A DNA stretch of 6,408 bases from Gammaproteobacteria bacterium (GTDB lineage Bacteria > Pseudomonadota > Gammaproteobacteria > SZUA-152), in the NCBI GenBank assembly GCA_030613605.1, contig JAUWLO010000118.1, forward strand, positions 1 to 6,408. The letters run 5' to 3'. Position 1 is the stretch's first letter; each line of letters begins with the position of its first letter. A program made the position numbers and the translations under genes. Shown here one piece after another: positions 5,498 to 6,408 of this stretch. The notes under the pieces are model-generated. The model was given only the letters and a program-made list of their open reading frames with translations, was not told the origin of the DNA and searched no databases.

Positions 5498-6408
5498 GTG
5501 AACCCTTTCAACTGGCTAAGCAGAAAAATTACCCACTGGCTAGTCCATGAGCATGAAGTCTCTGGCATACCACAGTGTGACTTTGACCGTCTCAGTTTTG
5601 AGATACGGCCCTGTGATGTATTGCTGGTGGAAGGCCGGGCTCGTATCAGTGAGGTGATCAAAAGTTATACGCAAAGCCAGTGGACTCATTCGGCTTTATA
5701 TATTGGTCGACTGCATGACATCGAAGACAAAACTACCCGTGAACATGTTAGCTGGTTATATGATGGCGACCCCAATGAACAACTCATCATCGAGCCCTTG
5801 TTGGGCCAGGGCACCATCGTCAGCCCTCTGAATAAATATGCGAAAGAAAATATTCGCATCTGCCGGCCCAACACCCTCTCCCGGGCGGATTCAGAAAAAG
5901 TCGTCAATGTTGCCGTCCAGCACCTCGGGCGCGATTATGATGTGCGACAACTTCTGGACCTCGCACGTTTTGTATTTCCCTACGGTATATTGCCGCGTCG
6001 CTGGCGCTCCAGCCTGTTTGAACACAATATTGGCATACCAACACGAACGGTATGTTCCACCATGATTGCCGCAGCATTTGCCTCGGTTCATTTTCCCATA
6101 TTGCCGGTGATTCATCGCGAGGAAAATGGCACCCTCAAACTATACATACGGAATACAAAACTTTTTGTACCCCGTGATTTTGACACCTCACCTTATTTTG
6201 AAATCATCAAATACCCCCTGCTAGGTCTGGATGATATCGCTGTTTATCGTCAGTTACCCTGGGACACAGAAGGCTTGATATGTGACAGTGAACATGAATG
6301 TTACATACCAGGCATCGATGGAATTACACAAGTCACAATTAACGGGTCAAACAGTGAATCAGCATCGGCAACCAAAGCAGGCATTACTGAAAAGGTCTCA
6401 CCTGAAAT
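5498..6408 (+). CDS. YiiX/YebB-like permuted papain-like cysteine hydrolase (NlpC/P60 superfamily), cut at the right edge
   Basis: Reading from a GTG at 5498 the frame stays open for 303 codons to the window end. The family has a circularly permuted papain fold in which His precedes Cys. Here the expected residues are H64 (WTHSALYIG), acidic E99 (IIEPLLGQGT) and nucleophile C186 (RTVCSTMIAAAF). The domain opens with IRPCDVLLVEGRARISEVIK at about 36-55, and LGRDYDVRQLLDL (143-155) is the usual Y-D motif region. The family (PF05708 type, peptidase family C92) contains predicted amidases or acyl hydrolases whose substrates are mostly unknown. No signal peptide or membrane helix is seen at the N-terminus, although W6, W14 and basic residues could form an amphipathic helix. 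After about residue 245 the sequence departs from the core and becomes Ser/Thr/Asn-rich. The start rests on the TAG at 5468-5470 in frame upstream, with a weak GAG 6 bases before the GTG. A TGA from a four-codon ATG ORF overlaps this GTG. Confidence 0.88.
   Translation, partial: MNPFNWLSRKITHWLVHEHEVSGIPQCDFDRLSFEIRPCDVLLVEGRARISEVIKSYTQSQWTHSALYIGRLHDIEDKTTREHVSWLYDGDPNEQLIIEPLLGQGTIVSPLNKYAKENIRICRPNTLSRADSEKVVNVAVQHLGRDYDVRQLLDLARFVFPYGILPRRWRSSLFEHNIGIPTRTVCSTMIAAAFASVHFPILPVIHREENGTLKLYIRNTKLFVPRDFDTSPYFEIIKYPLLGLDDIAVYRQLPWDTEGLICDSEHECYIPGIDGITQVTINGSNSESASATKAGITEKVSPE

Overview
The window reads as a chromosomal segment of a gammaproteobacterium of moderate GC content, probably a marine or environmental lineage. 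The evidence is the close CysB-like start of the first gene, the PilZ and HDOD families in the form common in Pseudomonas/Marinobacter-type bacteria, Sec signal peptides, and Bax- and YiiX-family proteins. The genus cannot be fixed from this sequence alone. There are no RNA genes, insertion sequences, phage genes or CRISPR arrays.

Layout. (1) Positions 1-185, minus strand: the N-terminal 61 codons of a CysB/Cbl-type LysR regulator. (2) 186-512: a 327-bp divergent intergenic region with several inverted and direct repeats. (3) 513-1319, plus: a secreted Sel1/TPR-like repeat protein. (4) Convergent with it, a minus-strand pair running from 2676 to 1371: a PilZ-domain c-di-GMP receptor followed after 31 bp by an HDOD protein, probably one operon. 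(5) 2677-2862: a divergent promoter region with an AT-rich hairpin. (6) 2863-4041, plus: a secreted CE4 polysaccharide deacetylase with an extra C-terminal region. (7) Convergent with it, 4063-5139, minus: a membrane-anchored Bax-type glucosaminidase whose N-terminus contains six copies of a 12-bp repeat. (8) 5140-5497: a divergent intergenic region. (9) 5498 to the window end, plus: a YiiX/YebB-type permuted papain-like cysteine hydrolase, cut by the window edge.

How the genes may work together. Three consecutive genes (deacetylase, glucosaminidase, permuted-papain hydrolase) belong to families that act on envelope polysaccharide, peptidoglycan or acyl/amide bonds. They lie beside a c-di-GMP receptor gene and an HDOD signalling gene. 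A cell-envelope or biofilm remodelling neighbourhood is a reasonable inference, but most of these genes are separate transcription units (divergent or convergent), so co-regulation is not shown. The window looks mostly like an ordinary core-genome region. The clearest oddity is the in-frame 12-bp tandem repeat in the glucosaminidase. The intergenic palindromes and the uncharacterised C-terminal domains are secondary leads. No convincing new multi-gene system is visible.
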